Source: SKHV01 sp963678565 (GTDB taxonomy: Bacteria > Bacteroidota > Bacteroidia > Bacteroidales > Prolixibacteraceae). Taken from it: a DNA stretch of 64,000 nucleotides. The position numbers were made by a program, and so were the translations under genes. The DNA lies in assembly GCA_963678565.1 (NCBI GenBank), contig OY782875.1:372001-436000 (forward strand), in the 5' to 3' direction. The notes under the pieces were generated by a model. It ran no database searches and was not told where the DNA came from. It saw only the letters and a list, made by a program, of their open reading frames with translations. Numbering within the stretch: position 1 is the stretch's first letter; every line of letters begins with the position of its first letter. Shown here one piece after another: positions 34,790 to 45,500 of the stretch.

Positions 34790-36325
34790 TTAAAGTTGTT
34801 CTTGATCTACTTTTTCAAGTTGATCATCTTTGATTTTGTCTACCTTTTCGATCGTGAGATTTGATGCCTGATCCATCCAGATTACTTTCCCTTTTTCGAA
34901 GGTTTGAGAGCTTATTCTGAAAAGGTTGATATTTTGCACATCATCAAAAATAAAGGCTGGTCGCTCATCTTTCTTCAACGTTTCGATCGTGATATTGTCG
35001 AATTTAATTCCTGTTGCGTGTCGCACATAAAAGCCATAGGCTGGAATCGGTTGAAACTCCATTGCATCGGGATATTGGGTTTCGAGCTCCGGAACTTCAC
35101 GATTGGCTTGTTCTGTATTGGCACCTCCCTGCATTTCCATATGAATGTTTGAGAATCTTACATTTTCAATTTTATGATCGGGAATTCCCATGATCATGGC
35201 TGCGTATTTATTGTTGGATTTTTTTATCATAATGTCACTAATCATCACATTTCTAAAAGTTCCAACTTCGAGGCTATCGGGGCCGCGCATTCTGCGTCCC
35301 AAGCGGAAAAAGAAAGGAGAATCAAGAATGTCGTTCATTACCAAATTGTTCACCACAATATTTTCCAAGGTTGCGCCGTCAACAGTTTCCAATGCCAAAC
35401 CACGACAATGCGTGAAAGTACAGTTTGAAATTGTGATGTTTCTGAAATCGCCATTCGACTCGGTGCCTAGTTTAATTCTTCCGGTAACTTCTCCTTTGTC
35501 GGGCGCTTGCTTTTGTGTTTTCTGGTAAGTACCATCAAGCATGGTTCCTTCGTCGAAACCAGAAACTGCACAATTGGTAATGGTAATGTTTTCTGTTGCA
35601 ACTGGTTTTCCGAGTGCAAAAGAGCTTTTCAAAACCAGTGCGTCGTCGTTTGGTGAATTCAAGGTACAATTTCTTACCCGTACATTTTTACAACAGTCGA
35701 TATCGATGGCATCGCGGTTGGTATCGATTTTCAGATTATCGATTGTTAAGTTATTTACTCCGGCGGTGATGATGGCAAAATGGCCTCCATGTAAAACTGT
35801 GAAATCCTTTAGAATTACGTTGGTGCATTCTTTCAGACTTATACTTTTATTGCCTAATCCTTTTGTAGGGTTTCCCCATTTTTGAAGTCCTTTTCCGTAA
35901 ATTAAACCACTACCGGTAATTGAAATGTTCTTTAAATTTTCGCCCCAAATCAAGCTGTTGTGAAAATGGCTGTGTCCGAAATCCTGATAACGAAATTCGT
36001 CGCCCCATTTGTTGGGTTCAGGAGCATCATAAGCACCATCGTGTTCGAGCATATTGGCAGCAATTAAAGTAGCTCCGGCGCTTAAATGTAAATTGATATC
36101 GTCTTTTAAGCGAATAGAAAATGAAAGATAATCTCCGACTGGAATTACCACGGTACCACCTCCATCTTTCGAGGCTTGAAGAATGGCATTGTTAATAGCT
36201 TCAGTATCAAGATGAACTCCATCACCAAAAGCACCAAAATCTTTTACATTGTAGGAAGTTGGAGTTTGCGCCAAACTGAAAAAAGACAAAAATAGAAATA
36301 GGTAAGTGTTTGTTAGTTTGTGCAT
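34790..36325 (-). CDS. Glycoside hydrolase family 28 protein (polygalacturonase-like)
   Basis: GH28 proteins are right-handed beta-helices that hydrolyse galacturonans or related pectic linkages. The 511-residue product has a signal peptide (LFLFLSFFSLAQ), the N-terminal pectate-lyase-3-like VKDFGAFGDGVHLDTEAINNA, and the catalytic Asp region TNRDAIDIDCCKNV and SPNDDALVLKSS. The substrate Arg/Lys motif is in TGRIKLGTESNG. Multiple helix coils (NITISNC type) follow. It is the most upstream gene of the minus-strand cluster. Its presence suggests that pectin-linked side chains are processed, but the specificity is not resolved. Confidence 0.9.
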   Translation of the reverse strand: MHKLTNTYLFLFLSFFSLAQTPTSYNVKDFGAFGDGVHLDTEAINNAILQASKDGGGTVVIPVGDYLSFSIRLKDDINLHLSAGATLIAANMLEHDGAYDAPEPNKWGDEFRYQDFGHSHFHNSLIWGENLKNISITGSGLIYGKGLQKWGNPTKGLGNKSISLKECTNVILKDFTVLHGGHFAIITAGVNNLTIDNLKIDTNRDAIDIDCCKNVRVRNCTLNSPNDDALVLKSSFALGKPVATENITITNCAVSGFDEGTMLDGTYQKTQKQAPDKGEVTGRIKLGTESNGDFRNITISNCTFTHCRGLALETVDGATLENIVVNNLVMNDILDSPFFFRLGRRMRGPDSLEVGTFRNVMISDIMIKKSNNKYAAMIMGIPDHKIENVRFSNIHMEMQGGANTEQANREVPELETQYPDAMEFQPIPAYGFYVRHATGIKFDNITIETLKKDERPAFIFDDVQNINLFRISSQTFEKGKVIWMDQASNLTIEKVDKIKDDQLEKVDQEQL

Positions 36326-36541
36326 TGTAATTAGTTTCTGTTATGTGCATAAATATAACAGTTTCAGTTTGGATGGTTTCTTAAAAATATCTTTAGAATT
36401 AATTTTTGATTAGTTTTTTTAGTTCGAATAAAATTAATGTTTGAATGTTGCAGGAGATAAATTCATTAAGGTTGAATAGAAAAATGGTTCTGATAACTTC
36501 TAAAAATACATTATTGTGTTGTGACGATTACTTGCAGTGAC

Positions 36542-36577
36542 AAAAAAAGAGACAATTCAAACTGTCTCTTTTTTTAT
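36542..36577 (-). terminator. Terminator of asnA
   Basis: On the minus strand AAAAAAAGAGACA and TGTCTCTTTTTTT form a hairpin with T run, about 20 bases past the asnA stop. It may act in both directions. Confidence 0.85.
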
Positions 36578-36596
36578 ATAATGATTGATGATAATT

Positions 36597-37631
36597 TTAT
36601 AGCAGGTTTATTCCTGCAGCTTTACTTTTTTCGATCATTTCGTCTGGCCAAATACTCGATTGGATTTCACCAATGTGCGCTTTGCGCAAGAAATACATGC
36701 ACAAACGAGACTGGCCAATTCCACCTCCAATTGATAAAGGCAATTCGCCGTTAATTAGTTTTTTGTGCCACAACAATTCTAAACGTTCCTCAGCATTTCT
36801 AATTTTTAACTGTTTAAGCAAAGCATTTTTGTCGACACGAATGCCCATCGATGAAATTTCAAAAGCACGATTTAAAATATTGTTCCAAAGAATTATATCT
36901 CCGTTTAATCCTTTGAAGCCACCTGTTGTTGGTGTACTCCAATCGTCGTAGTCGGGGGCTCGGCCGTCATGAATTTCGCCATTTGGTAATTCACCGCCAA
37001 TTCCGATTACGAAAATTGCACCATGCTTTTTAGCTTCTTTTGATTCTCTTTCGAAGGGTGTAAGATCGGGATACTTTGCCGCTAGTTCTTCTGTGTGAAT
37101 AAATGTGATTTCCTCGGGAAGCTCTGGCTTAATTTCGGGGTAAGCTTCACACAATAAATATTCAGTTCTAACTAACGAAGAATAAATTTGCTTCACTGAT
37201 TTCTTAAGAAAATCTAAGTTGCGTTGTTCTTTTTTGATTACACGTTCCCAGTCCCACTGATCGACATATAAAGAGTGAATATTGGTTAATTCCTCATCGG
37301 GGCGGATGGCATTCATATCGGTTAAAACGCCGTAACCCTCTTTTATTCCAAGGTCGGCTAAAGCCAAACGTTTCCATTTGGCTAACGAGTGAACGATTTC
37401 TGCTCTTGCTTCGTTTAAATCTTTCATTGGGAAGGAAACCGGGCGTTCGATTCCATTTAAATCGTCGTTTATTCCTGTTCCTTTTTTTACAAACAATGGA
37501 GCGGTAACTCTTCGCAACCTTAACTCTGAAGATATGTTTTGCTGAAAGACATCTTTAGCAAGTTTAATAGCTTGTTCTGTTTTTTGTATGTTTAAAACCG
37601 AAGCGTAATCTTTAGGAATTGTAAGTTTCAT
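36597..37631 (-). CDS. asnA: Aspartate--ammonia ligase (asparagine synthetase A)
   Basis: AsnA forms asparagine from aspartate, ammonia and ATP in the cytoplasm. It is related to class II aminoacyl-tRNA synthetases. The 344-residue product has the usual length and family motifs: RVTAPLFVKKGTGINDDLNG, LHSLYVDQWDWE, GIGGELPNGEIHDGRAPDYDDW and the motif-3-like ELPLSIGGGIGQSRLCMY. It is an isolated housekeeping gene between the CAZyme cluster and the hybrid sensor gene, with its own terminator. Confidence 0.96.
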   Translation of the reverse strand: MKLTIPKDYASVLNIQKTEQAIKLAKDVFQQNISSELRLRRVTAPLFVKKGTGINDDLNGIERPVSFPMKDLNEARAEIVHSLAKWKRLALADLGIKEGYGVLTDMNAIRPDEELTNIHSLYVDQWDWERVIKKEQRNLDFLKKSVKQIYSSLVRTEYLLCEAYPEIKPELPEEITFIHTEELAAKYPDLTPFERESKEAKKHGAIFVIGIGGELPNGEIHDGRAPDYDDWSTPTTGGFKGLNGDIILWNNILNRAFEISSMGIRVDKNALLKQLKIRNAEERLELLWHKKLINGELPLSIGGGIGQSRLCMYFLRKAHIGEIQSSIWPDEMIEKSKAAGINLL

Positions 37632-37965
37632 AATTGTAATTTTAGTTGATACTAATATGCAACGAGTTTAGCTTTAAGATAAAGCCATGTAAAAATAGAA
37701 ATCTACAATATATTTGAAAGAAAACACTACTCATTCTAATGATATATTGCAATTTAAACAAAGAAGTTTTGTACTTATATTGGCAGCTTATATGCTTCCG
37801 GGAGATATTTGGCTATCTTAGGAGAAACTCAAAAGTTGAAACAGTTTAGACAAATATTCAATGCAGGAATTTATTATAGTTTTTGGTAAATTGTTGCTAT
37901 GTTTTTTTTAAACATTTATTGAATTTTGAACGTTGATAAGAAGATTTAAAATTTTAGGCTGAGGA
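37632..37965. other. Divergent intergenic region between asnA and the hybrid sensor gene
   Basis: This is 334 bases of AT-rich sequence. I see no ORF, tRNA or convincing promoter pair. It must hold the promoters of both divergent genes. Confidence 0.5.
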
Positions 37966-40900
37966 ATGTTAGGTAAGTTGTTGAAAAATAGCATATTGTC
38001 GGTTTTTGTTTTGATGAGCATTCATGCTTTTTCAAACCTGCCGATGTTAAAATTTGAGACCCTTAAATTGGAAGATGGATTTTCCAGTAGCAGGGCAATT
38101 TCATTGATTCAAGATAGCAAAGGATATTTATGGATAGGAACTTGGAACGGTTTAAATCGATACGATGGATACGATGTAGATGTTTTTTACCCCAAGTTAT
38201 ACGACACAACATCAATAAGTAACAGAGAGATTACAGCTTTAATTGAATCTTCAGATGAACGAATTTGGATTGGTACATCGAATGGATTAAATGTTTACGA
38301 TCCCAAAACAAATGTTTTCGATAAGTATAAATTTTCAAAACGGATACTTGCATTATATGAAGATGAAGATGGAAATATCTGGATTGGCACCTGGAAAGAT
38401 GGAGTTTACTGTTTAAATCCTAAAAATGGAGAACAAGTTCATTATTTAGGAACTTCGATTGTTACTGATATTGTACAAGATGATCATCACAATTTGTGGT
38501 TGGCTACATATGGTGGCTTGATGATTTTCGATCGGGCAAATAGTAGCTTTACGACATATGTTTCGAAAGGCCCAAATTCATTACGATCGAATACAATTGA
38601 AGTGTTGGAGCGTGATATTTATGGAAATATTTGGCTGGGAACCTGGGGCGGAGGCTTGTCGAAAGCTGTTCGAAATGAGTTAGATAATACAATTCATTTT
38701 CAGAATTATTCCGTTAATTCAAAAACCGATGCTCCACTTGAAGTATACTCATTATTTGCTGATGAGAATGGTAACCTTTGGATCGGGTCTTGGAACAGAG
38801 GATTATGGGTGCTGGAAAGCGATGAGATTTTATCGAATACCACCGAAGTAAGCTATACCAATTATCGAAGCGATTTACTAGATCAGTATAGTTTATCTGA
38901 TAATAATATAAGTTCAATATTCGTTGATAAATCCAATACTTTGTGGGTTGGTGGTTCTAATCTTTCCAAAGTTAGTTTAGATCAAAACGGATTTTCATAT
39001 TACAATTCCTTCTTTTCAAAGAACGACGCATATTATAATAATTCAATTAATGTATTTGCGGAGGATGCGCATAATAATTTATGGGTTGGTAAAACTAATT
39101 CGTTGGCTCGGTATAGTTGTACTGAAGGAAATTATAAGCTTGAAGAGGAAGTATTTGATTTGAGCTATGTTCATCAGGCGTTAACCTATAATGCAAATGG
39201 TGTATTGTCTTTATTGAAAACAGAAAAGGGATTGCTTGTTGGGACGAACAACGCTGGGTTGCTGTTTTATCCGAAAAATGAAGTGGGCCAAATCTCAAAT
39301 CAAAATTATAAGTTCTATAATTATTCAACTCCTACTTCTATTCCTGGAGTTCAAGTAACTACTTTATTTCAATCAGATATCGACAAAGATGTGTTTTGGT
39401 TGGGGACCAATGGAAATGGCTTTGCTAAATGTAGAATTACAGACGATGATATAGAAGTACAAGCCTTCAATGATTCTGATGAGGAATATCGCTTTAGTGG
39501 AGATGAAATCAGACAAATCATTGAAGATCGGGAAGGGAATATATGGTTTACAGCATTGATTGGACTCAACCGCTTGGATGTTGGAATGAATCAGGTAAAT
39601 ACTTTTCATCATGCCGATTTAGATACTAGCTCGATTAACGATAATGTTATCAATGTTCTTTACGAAGATCAGTTAGGGAACTTATGGGTGGGAACCAACC
39701 AAGGACTAAATAAAAAAGTCGAAACCATTGTGAATGGTAAGCGCAATATTTATTTTAAAAGTTATCCTAACATAGAGTATTTGAATAATTCATTAATTAG
39801 AAATATTATTCAAGACGATAGTACGCACATTTGGGTCGAATGTTCTGAGGGATTATTGAAATTTGATGTTGAAAACGAAACGGTTGTACAGGATATTCAG
39901 AAAAGTTTTATTTGGGAGACGAATATTCGTCGGAATTCTGCATTTAAAACGAATCGTGGAAATATCTTATTCGGAGGAGTTAATGGATTTATCGATTTCA
40001 GTGGTAAGGATTATCAGAATGAACATGCGAATGACAACGTTTGTATTACCGGAATTTATGTGAATAATGCAGAAATTCAGTTCTCTCCAAATTCAAACAA
40101 ATTAGATCACAACATTAGTTATGCTACCAAACTAAAGTTAAATGCAAAAGAGAATCAGCTTCGAATTGAATTCTCAGCAATGAATTTTCAAAAATCATAT
40201 GAGAATAACTATAGTTATATATTAGAAGGTTTTGATGAATCGTGGAACGATGTTGGGAAAAGAAATAACGCTACGTATACAGGTATTTCTCCTGGAAATT
40301 ACACTTTTAAAGTTTTAGCATCTAATGGGAATGGTGAAGAAGTGGTTGCACCAACCCTGCTCGAAATTATAATATTACCTCCATGGTGGAATACCACGCT
40401 TGCTAAAGTTGTTTGGCTGGTGTTAATTATGACGGTAATTCTGCTGGTTAATATGTTTCTATTGAGGAAAAACAAAGAGCGAAATCAATTGAAGCTCCAA
40501 AAAATGGAAGTGGATAAACTAAACGAAGTTGCAGAATTAAAAGCTAGATTCTTTACCAATATTACTCACGACTTTAGAACGCCGCTTGCGCTGATTATTG
40601 GTCCTGTTGAAGATTTAATCACCAATGAGGAGTTACCTCAAGAGATAAAAGAGGATATGGTTTTAATCAAGCGCAATGCCGATCGACTACTAAAAATGGT
40701 AAATCAACTGATCGAGTTCAGAAAAATAGAGCATGACAAATTGGTTATGTATCCTACTCGAATTGATTTTCAGGTGTTTATGGATTCGATCTGTTATTCA
40801 TTTCAAAAACTGGCCGAATTAAGAGGGATAAAAATCAACTTTGAATCGGAATATAAGAACTTTACAGTTTGGTTAGATAAAGATAAAATTGAGCGAGTAC

Positions 40901-42102
40901 TTTTTAACTTAATTTCCAATGCGATTAAATTCTCTGATAATAAATCCGAAGTTTGGATTCGATTAAAACAATCGCGCAAAGAACCTAATTCGTATTTTGT
41001 TATCGAGATTGAGGATCAGGGAATTGGAATTTCTGAAGAGAATAAACAATTTATTTTTGACCGATTCTTTCAGGCCAATCAAAATTTTGAAAATAGTACT
41101 GGAGGAATTGGCTTGTATATTGCAAAAACAATTGTTGAAAAGCATGGAGGAGAAATTAGATTTGATAGCAGATTAAACCAAGGAACAAAATTTGTTATTA
41201 CTTTACCTATTGATACACGTATTTTAATAGAACATCAAAATCAACCTGAGGTTTCTGAAGAAATTCAAGACGAAAATCAATCTGATAACGAAATTGCACT
41301 AGATACTCCAGTTGATGAAAAGGAGAAGAAGGTTGTGTTGGTTGTTGAGGATGATGTTGACTTAAATAATTTTATTTCAAAAGGACTTAGCAGTAGTTAT
41401 AAAACAATCAAATGTTTTAATGGGGACCAAGCGCTTGAATATGCCTTGAATAATAATGTAGACATAGTGATAAGCGATATTATGATGCCAATTATGGATG
41501 GTTTTGAGTTGTGTCGAAAGCTAAATTCAAATTTATCAACCTCCCATATACCTTTGATCTTTTTAACTGCTAGAAGTAACCAAAAAGCAGAACTCGAGGG
41601 TTTGCAACTTGGTGCCTTGGATTACATTCATAAGCCATTTAATTTAACCTCATTGCATCTTAAGGTGAAAAATATACTTGAGAAGAAAGAAGAAGAACAT
41701 AAGATTATTAAAGATCGAATTTCGATAGAACCTGAAGGTTATGAACTCTCTTCGTTGGATGAGCAATTTTTGAAAAAGGCCGTTGAGATTTTGGATGAGA
41801 ATATTGAAGACGAGAAGTTTGATGTGAATCGTTTTGCAGATGAAATGGGTATGTCGTATAATATGATGTATCGTAAATTGAAGGCGTTGACTGGAGAAAC
41901 GGCTGTTGAATTTATTCGTAGTTATCGTTTGAAAACAGCTGCTAAATTGCTTATTCAAAAGAAACGAACTATCACCGAAATAAACTATATGGTTGGGTTT
42001 TCTAGTCCATCCTATTTTGCAAAGAGCTTTAAGAAGATGTTTGGCTGTACCCCAACCGAATATATTGATAAAAATAGTAGTGAAGAAGATTTAGAAGATT
42101 AG
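37966..42102 (+). CDS. Hybrid two-component system sensor/regulator (HTCS)
   Basis: HTCS proteins sense a glycan fragment in the periplasm and directly activate polysaccharide-utilisation genes. In this 1378-residue protein a signal sequence is followed by a large periplasmic two-bladed-propeller sensor (about 30-730) with repeated YLWIGTWNGLNRYDG-type motifs, a Y_Y_Y domain (about 735-800) and one membrane span (about 808-830). The cytoplasmic part has HisKA with His868 in NITHDFRTPL, HATPase_c (LISNAIKFSDN, GGIGLYIAK), a receiver domain with Asp1171 in ISDIMMPIMDG, and an AraC-type DNA-binding domain at about 1275-1375. It lies between the CAZyme cluster and the SusCD/fasciclin operon, so either may be its target. 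Confidence 0.95.
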   Translation: MLGKLLKNSILSVFVLMSIHAFSNLPMLKFETLKLEDGFSSSRAISLIQDSKGYLWIGTWNGLNRYDGYDVDVFYPKLYDTTSISNREITALIESSDERIWIGTSNGLNVYDPKTNVFDKYKFSKRILALYEDEDGNIWIGTWKDGVYCLNPKNGEQVHYLGTSIVTDIVQDDHHNLWLATYGGLMIFDRANSSFTTYVSKGPNSLRSNTIEVLERDIYGNIWLGTWGGGLSKAVRNELDNTIHFQNYSVNSKTDAPLEVYSLFADENGNLWIGSWNRGLWVLESDEILSNTTEVSYTNYRSDLLDQYSLSDNNISSIFVDKSNTLWVGGSNLSKVSLDQNGFSYYNSFFSKNDAYYNNSINVFAEDAHNNLWVGKTNSLARYSCTEGNYKLEEEVFDLSYVHQALTYNANGVLSLLKTEKGLLVGTNNAGLLFYPKNEVGQISNQNYKFYNYSTPTSIPGVQVTTLFQSDIDKDVFWLGTNGNGFAKCRITDDDIEVQAFNDSDEEYRFSGDEIRQIIEDREGNIWFTALIGLNRLDVGMNQVNTFHHADLDTSSINDNVINVLYEDQLGNLWVGTNQGLNKKVETIVNGKRNIYFKSYPNIEYLNNSLIRNIIQDDSTHIWVECSEGLLKFDVENETVVQDIQKSFIWETNIRRNSAFKTNRGNILFGGVNGFIDFSGKDYQNEHANDNVCITGIYVNNAEIQFSPNSNKLDHNISYATKLKLNAKENQLRIEFSAMNFQKSYENNYSYILEGFDESWNDVGKRNNATYTGISPGNYTFKVLASNGNGEEVVAPTLLEIIILPPWWNTTLAKVVWLVLIMTVILLVNMFLLRKNKERNQLKLQKMEVDKLNEVAELKARFFTNITHDFRTPLALIIGPVEDLITNEELPQEIKEDMVLIKRNADRLLKMVNQLIEFRKIEHDKLVMYPTRIDFQVFMDSICYSFQKLAELRGIKINFESEYKNFTVWLDKDKIERVLFNLISNAIKFSDNKSEVWIRLKQSRKEPNSYFVIEIEDQGIGISEENKQFIFDRFFQANQNFENSTGGIGLYIAKTIVEKHGGEIRFDSRLNQGTKFVITLPIDTRILIEHQNQPEVSEEIQDENQSDNEIALDTPVDEKEKKVVLVVEDDVDLNNFISKGLSSSYKTIKCFNGDQALEYALNNNVDIVISDIMMPIMDGFELCRKLNSNLSTSHIPLIFLTARSNQKAELEGLQLGALDYIHKPFNLTSLHLKVKNILEKKEEEHKIIKDRISIEPEGYELSSLDEQFLKKAVEILDENIEDEKFDVNRFADEMGMSYNMMYRKLKALTGETAVEFIRSYRLKTAAKLLIQKKRTITEINYMVGFSSPSYFAKSFKKMFGCTPTEYIDKNSSEEDLED

Positions 42103-42116
42103 TTAACAATTATTCA

Positions 42117-42167
42117 TAAAAGCCAGGCAAATCTTTATGCTTTAGAGATTGGTCTGGCTTTTTTATT
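42117..42167 (+). terminator. Terminator of the hybrid sensor gene
   Basis: AAAAGCCAG and CTGGCTTTTTT form the outer stem, with an inner AATCT/AGATT pairing, about 15 bases after the stop. Confidence 0.8.
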
Positions 42168-42476
42168 GACCTGAGTCAAAGCTTTTACTAATATGAAATG
42201 ATTTCAATAAGTTGATTGAGTAGCTTAATGAATAAAGTAAATGAAAGCTATTTTACAGTTTTTATTTCCTTTCTCTTTTGATTCCACCCCGAAGAAGTTG
42301 AAAAAATTCTAATGATTAGCCTTTTTGATATTATAGTTTTAATTTCCAACTATAGATTTAATTGTTTGTGATCTATTAAGCTTTGAGTTAAAGTTGTAAT
42401 ATTAAAACTCTTTATTAAGTCATTGAGGCTGTAAGAACTGTTTGCTAAATCGTAATTCTTTAAAATTATATGGCAC
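42168..42476. other. Intergenic region without recognisable features
   Basis: Between the two terminators of the convergent genes there are about 310 bases of AT-rich sequence. I see no ORF, repeat or RNA gene. Confidence 0.6.
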
Positions 42477-42508
42477 AAAAAAAGGCTGCTATAATAGCAG
42501 CCTTTTCA
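42477..42508 (-). terminator. Terminator of the LamG/T9SS cargo gene
   Basis: A near-perfect palindrome, AAAAGGCTGCTA/TAGCAGCCTTTT, with A and T flanks lies about 20 bases beyond the minus-strand stop. It can work in both directions. Confidence 0.88.
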
Positions 42509-42527
42509 ATGTTTTATTGAGCAAACA

Positions 42528-45500
42528 TTAGTGTCTAACAACTTTGAATGATTTTACTTCATTCTTGTTTTCTACTCTAATGATGTACATCCCTTTACTT
42601 GGTACTGATATGTTCGTTTTAGAAGCTAATGATTGGCTTTGCGAAACCAAACGTCCAGTTAAGCTATAAACGCTAATATTACTTTGCCCACCTTCTGTTT
42701 CAACAACAAAATTGCCTGTCGATTGAGTTGGGTATACTTTTATATTAGATTCTTCGATTATTGGAGCATCAACACCACCGCTAAACTTAACAGTATAAAC
42801 ATTTGTATATTCACCATCTTCAGATTTTACGGTAATTGTTGCTGTGCCTGGGAATTCTTGTGCTTGAACTACTTTAACCTCTGCTTTAGAGTTGCTTGCT
42901 GTTGCTGAAACAACAGGAATTGTTTCAGGAGTAACATCAAAAATTGAATCATAATCTAATGTATAAGAAGCAAATCCATTTATTGAATCCTCGTCAATTT
43001 TAATCATTGCTAATGATGCATCACTAGTTGAATCCTCTATAGGGGTTGAGAGAAATCTAAAGCCGACTTCTGATTCTGGCATTGTTCCTGAGTAAATATT
43101 TAACTCATAAATAGTACCTAAAAATGTTAGGTCGGCCGCCCATCCACTTTTACCAATCCACGCATTAGCAGTACTAATTTGAGAGATTGTATTTCCATAA
43201 GCGATATCAACAGTGTCGATTGGGTATCCATCAATGTACCAAGTCATTGAGTCGCTATTCACCGCAAATACATAATGATGATTTTCACCAACTAGTGGTT
43301 CTGCTCCATTCAAAGCATTGACCGAACCTGTCTTCATTTCAACCTGACTTAAATCAGAAGGGCGAGTTAACTGAATCCACGTAGAATTAACCCCATCTAA
43401 ATCACCAAAGTATGTAAGCATTGTGTGACCATCGTTAATGCCATTGGTTACATAAGCCTCAATTGTGAAAGAAGGGTATTCGTTTAATGCTATTTCTTCT
43501 GCAGGTAGTGTAATATAATCTCCTTCTTTTGACGAAGTAAATGTACCCTGTTCGATAGTTCCTCCATTTACAATACCATCAGCGCCTCCAACAACATCTT
43601 TTGCAGTTCCATCGGCAAAGGTATATGAATGTTTTAATGTAAGTTCTGTATCAACAACGTAATGAATAACGTAATTTTTTGTTGCACCACTTGCGTCTTC
43701 GGTTACTGAAACTATTGTTGAGTCTGGAGATTCTGTAACGTTAATTGTTCCAGATCCACTTACAGTAACGCTTGTATTTTTTGTGCTTGCTGCAACTTCA
43801 AATGAAGTTGTCCCGAAAGGTAATGTCGTATAGTAATCAGTTACTCGAGCATCGAATGCTGGATACAATTTGCCTTTAGTAATTGAAAGTGTATCTAAGT
43901 CAATATCGGCTCTAATGAATGATGGGCCATAAGTACCACCAGTTATGACACCATTGTGACCATTACTCGATAAGTCAACTGCATATGCTGAACTTGGGAT
44001 GTCGAAGTTATAATAAGCAACTAAATTTTCTTCATCTCCAGTTAAAACTTCTAATTTGTTATTTTCAATTTCTTCAGCAGTTAAAGAGTCACTCCAAATT
44101 CGTACTTCGTCAATCGCACCTTTGAATGCTTTTGCATTACCTTCTGAATCCCAACCTAGGTATAATTTACCAGCAGACCAGTCGATAGCCGTAAATTTGG
44201 AGCTTTCAAATAAAGCTTCACCATTTAAGTACATCATACGTGTTGAGTCTGCAAGAATAACAACTACATGATGCCATTGATCAGGAGTTGCAGGTGAAGC
44301 AGTTGTTTGGTTAGAGTACTGTTCTCCTTCACCTTCATTTACCATGAAACGTATTGCATGTGGTTCTCCCCACCAGCTTGAAGCATATTGTACCCCTATA
44401 TTTGCTGGGCGGTCAAAGATTAAACCAGCATTAAATGGTTGTGTTCCTTCTGGTTTAATCCACATTTCTATTGTAATCGGTAAGGTGTTTAAGTTTAATC
44501 CTGAGATATCAACGTTACTTAAGCTACCATCTTCTCCAGGTAGATAAAGTGCGTAATTCGAACCATCTGCTTCTTCAACGGTAATATTGTATGTTTTATC
44601 CGCTGATTCGTCTGCAGAAGTAACCTTTATTGTTGCAGCTCCTGTACCATTGGTTAATGTTACCGTTCCATCTCCTTCTACTGCTGCTTGAGGATAATTG
44701 GGTACACCTGTAATATCGACGCTACTTGTTCCTTTTGGGACAATTAATGTGTATTCCGTTACGTCAGCCATAAATACTGGTTCAATAGCACCTGCTGATG
44801 TTTCAATAGCCTTTAAGGTTGGGTCGTCTTGACCTTCATCTACGAAAATAGATACAACATAGTCTCCTTCTTGTCCGGTAAGTGTTGTAACAATGATTTC
44901 AACATCAATTCCGTCTCCCTCGAATGTAACTAGACCATTTTCAATAACTGCTCCTAAATAGTCATACATTGTAGCAGTTGCTCCTAGGCCATTAACAGTA
45001 GTATTTAACTGGATTTCAGTTGTGCCATAAGGTACTGCAATTTCGTAGTCTGTTTCATAAGAGTCAAATTCAGGACTTAATTCTCCAATACTAGTTGTAA
45101 GAGATTTTAATGTAGCATCACCCATCCCTGCGATAATCTCTTCAGGGATATCTCCAATGTTCTCAGAAAGTCCAACATATGCTGGATTTAAATAATCTTG
45201 TTCTGCATCTTGATTGTGGATCGCAGACCAGCGATCTATAAAAGTAGCCTCTTTTCTGAAGTCACCACCTTCTGTATATATTAGTTCAGGTTGAGCCATT
45301 CCGGGACCTTGTATATAAACATAGTATTTCATGTTTGGTACATCAAGCTTAAACCAACAATGATAAAGTGCGTTGGCCGCTGGTACAATCAAATAGTCCA
45401 TGCTATCTACTGGTTGAAAAGTTCCTTCTGCTCGTAATGTTATACGGTCGCTGTAGAATGCAAGACTTGTTGCATAGTCTCCCCATGCAGTAATAGGTGT

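Noticed and set aside
38085..39750. Repeated WIGTWNG-type coding segments that look like a DNA repeat
   Set aside because: They are the normal propeller repeats of the HTCS sensor domain, not a nucleotide-level repeat array.
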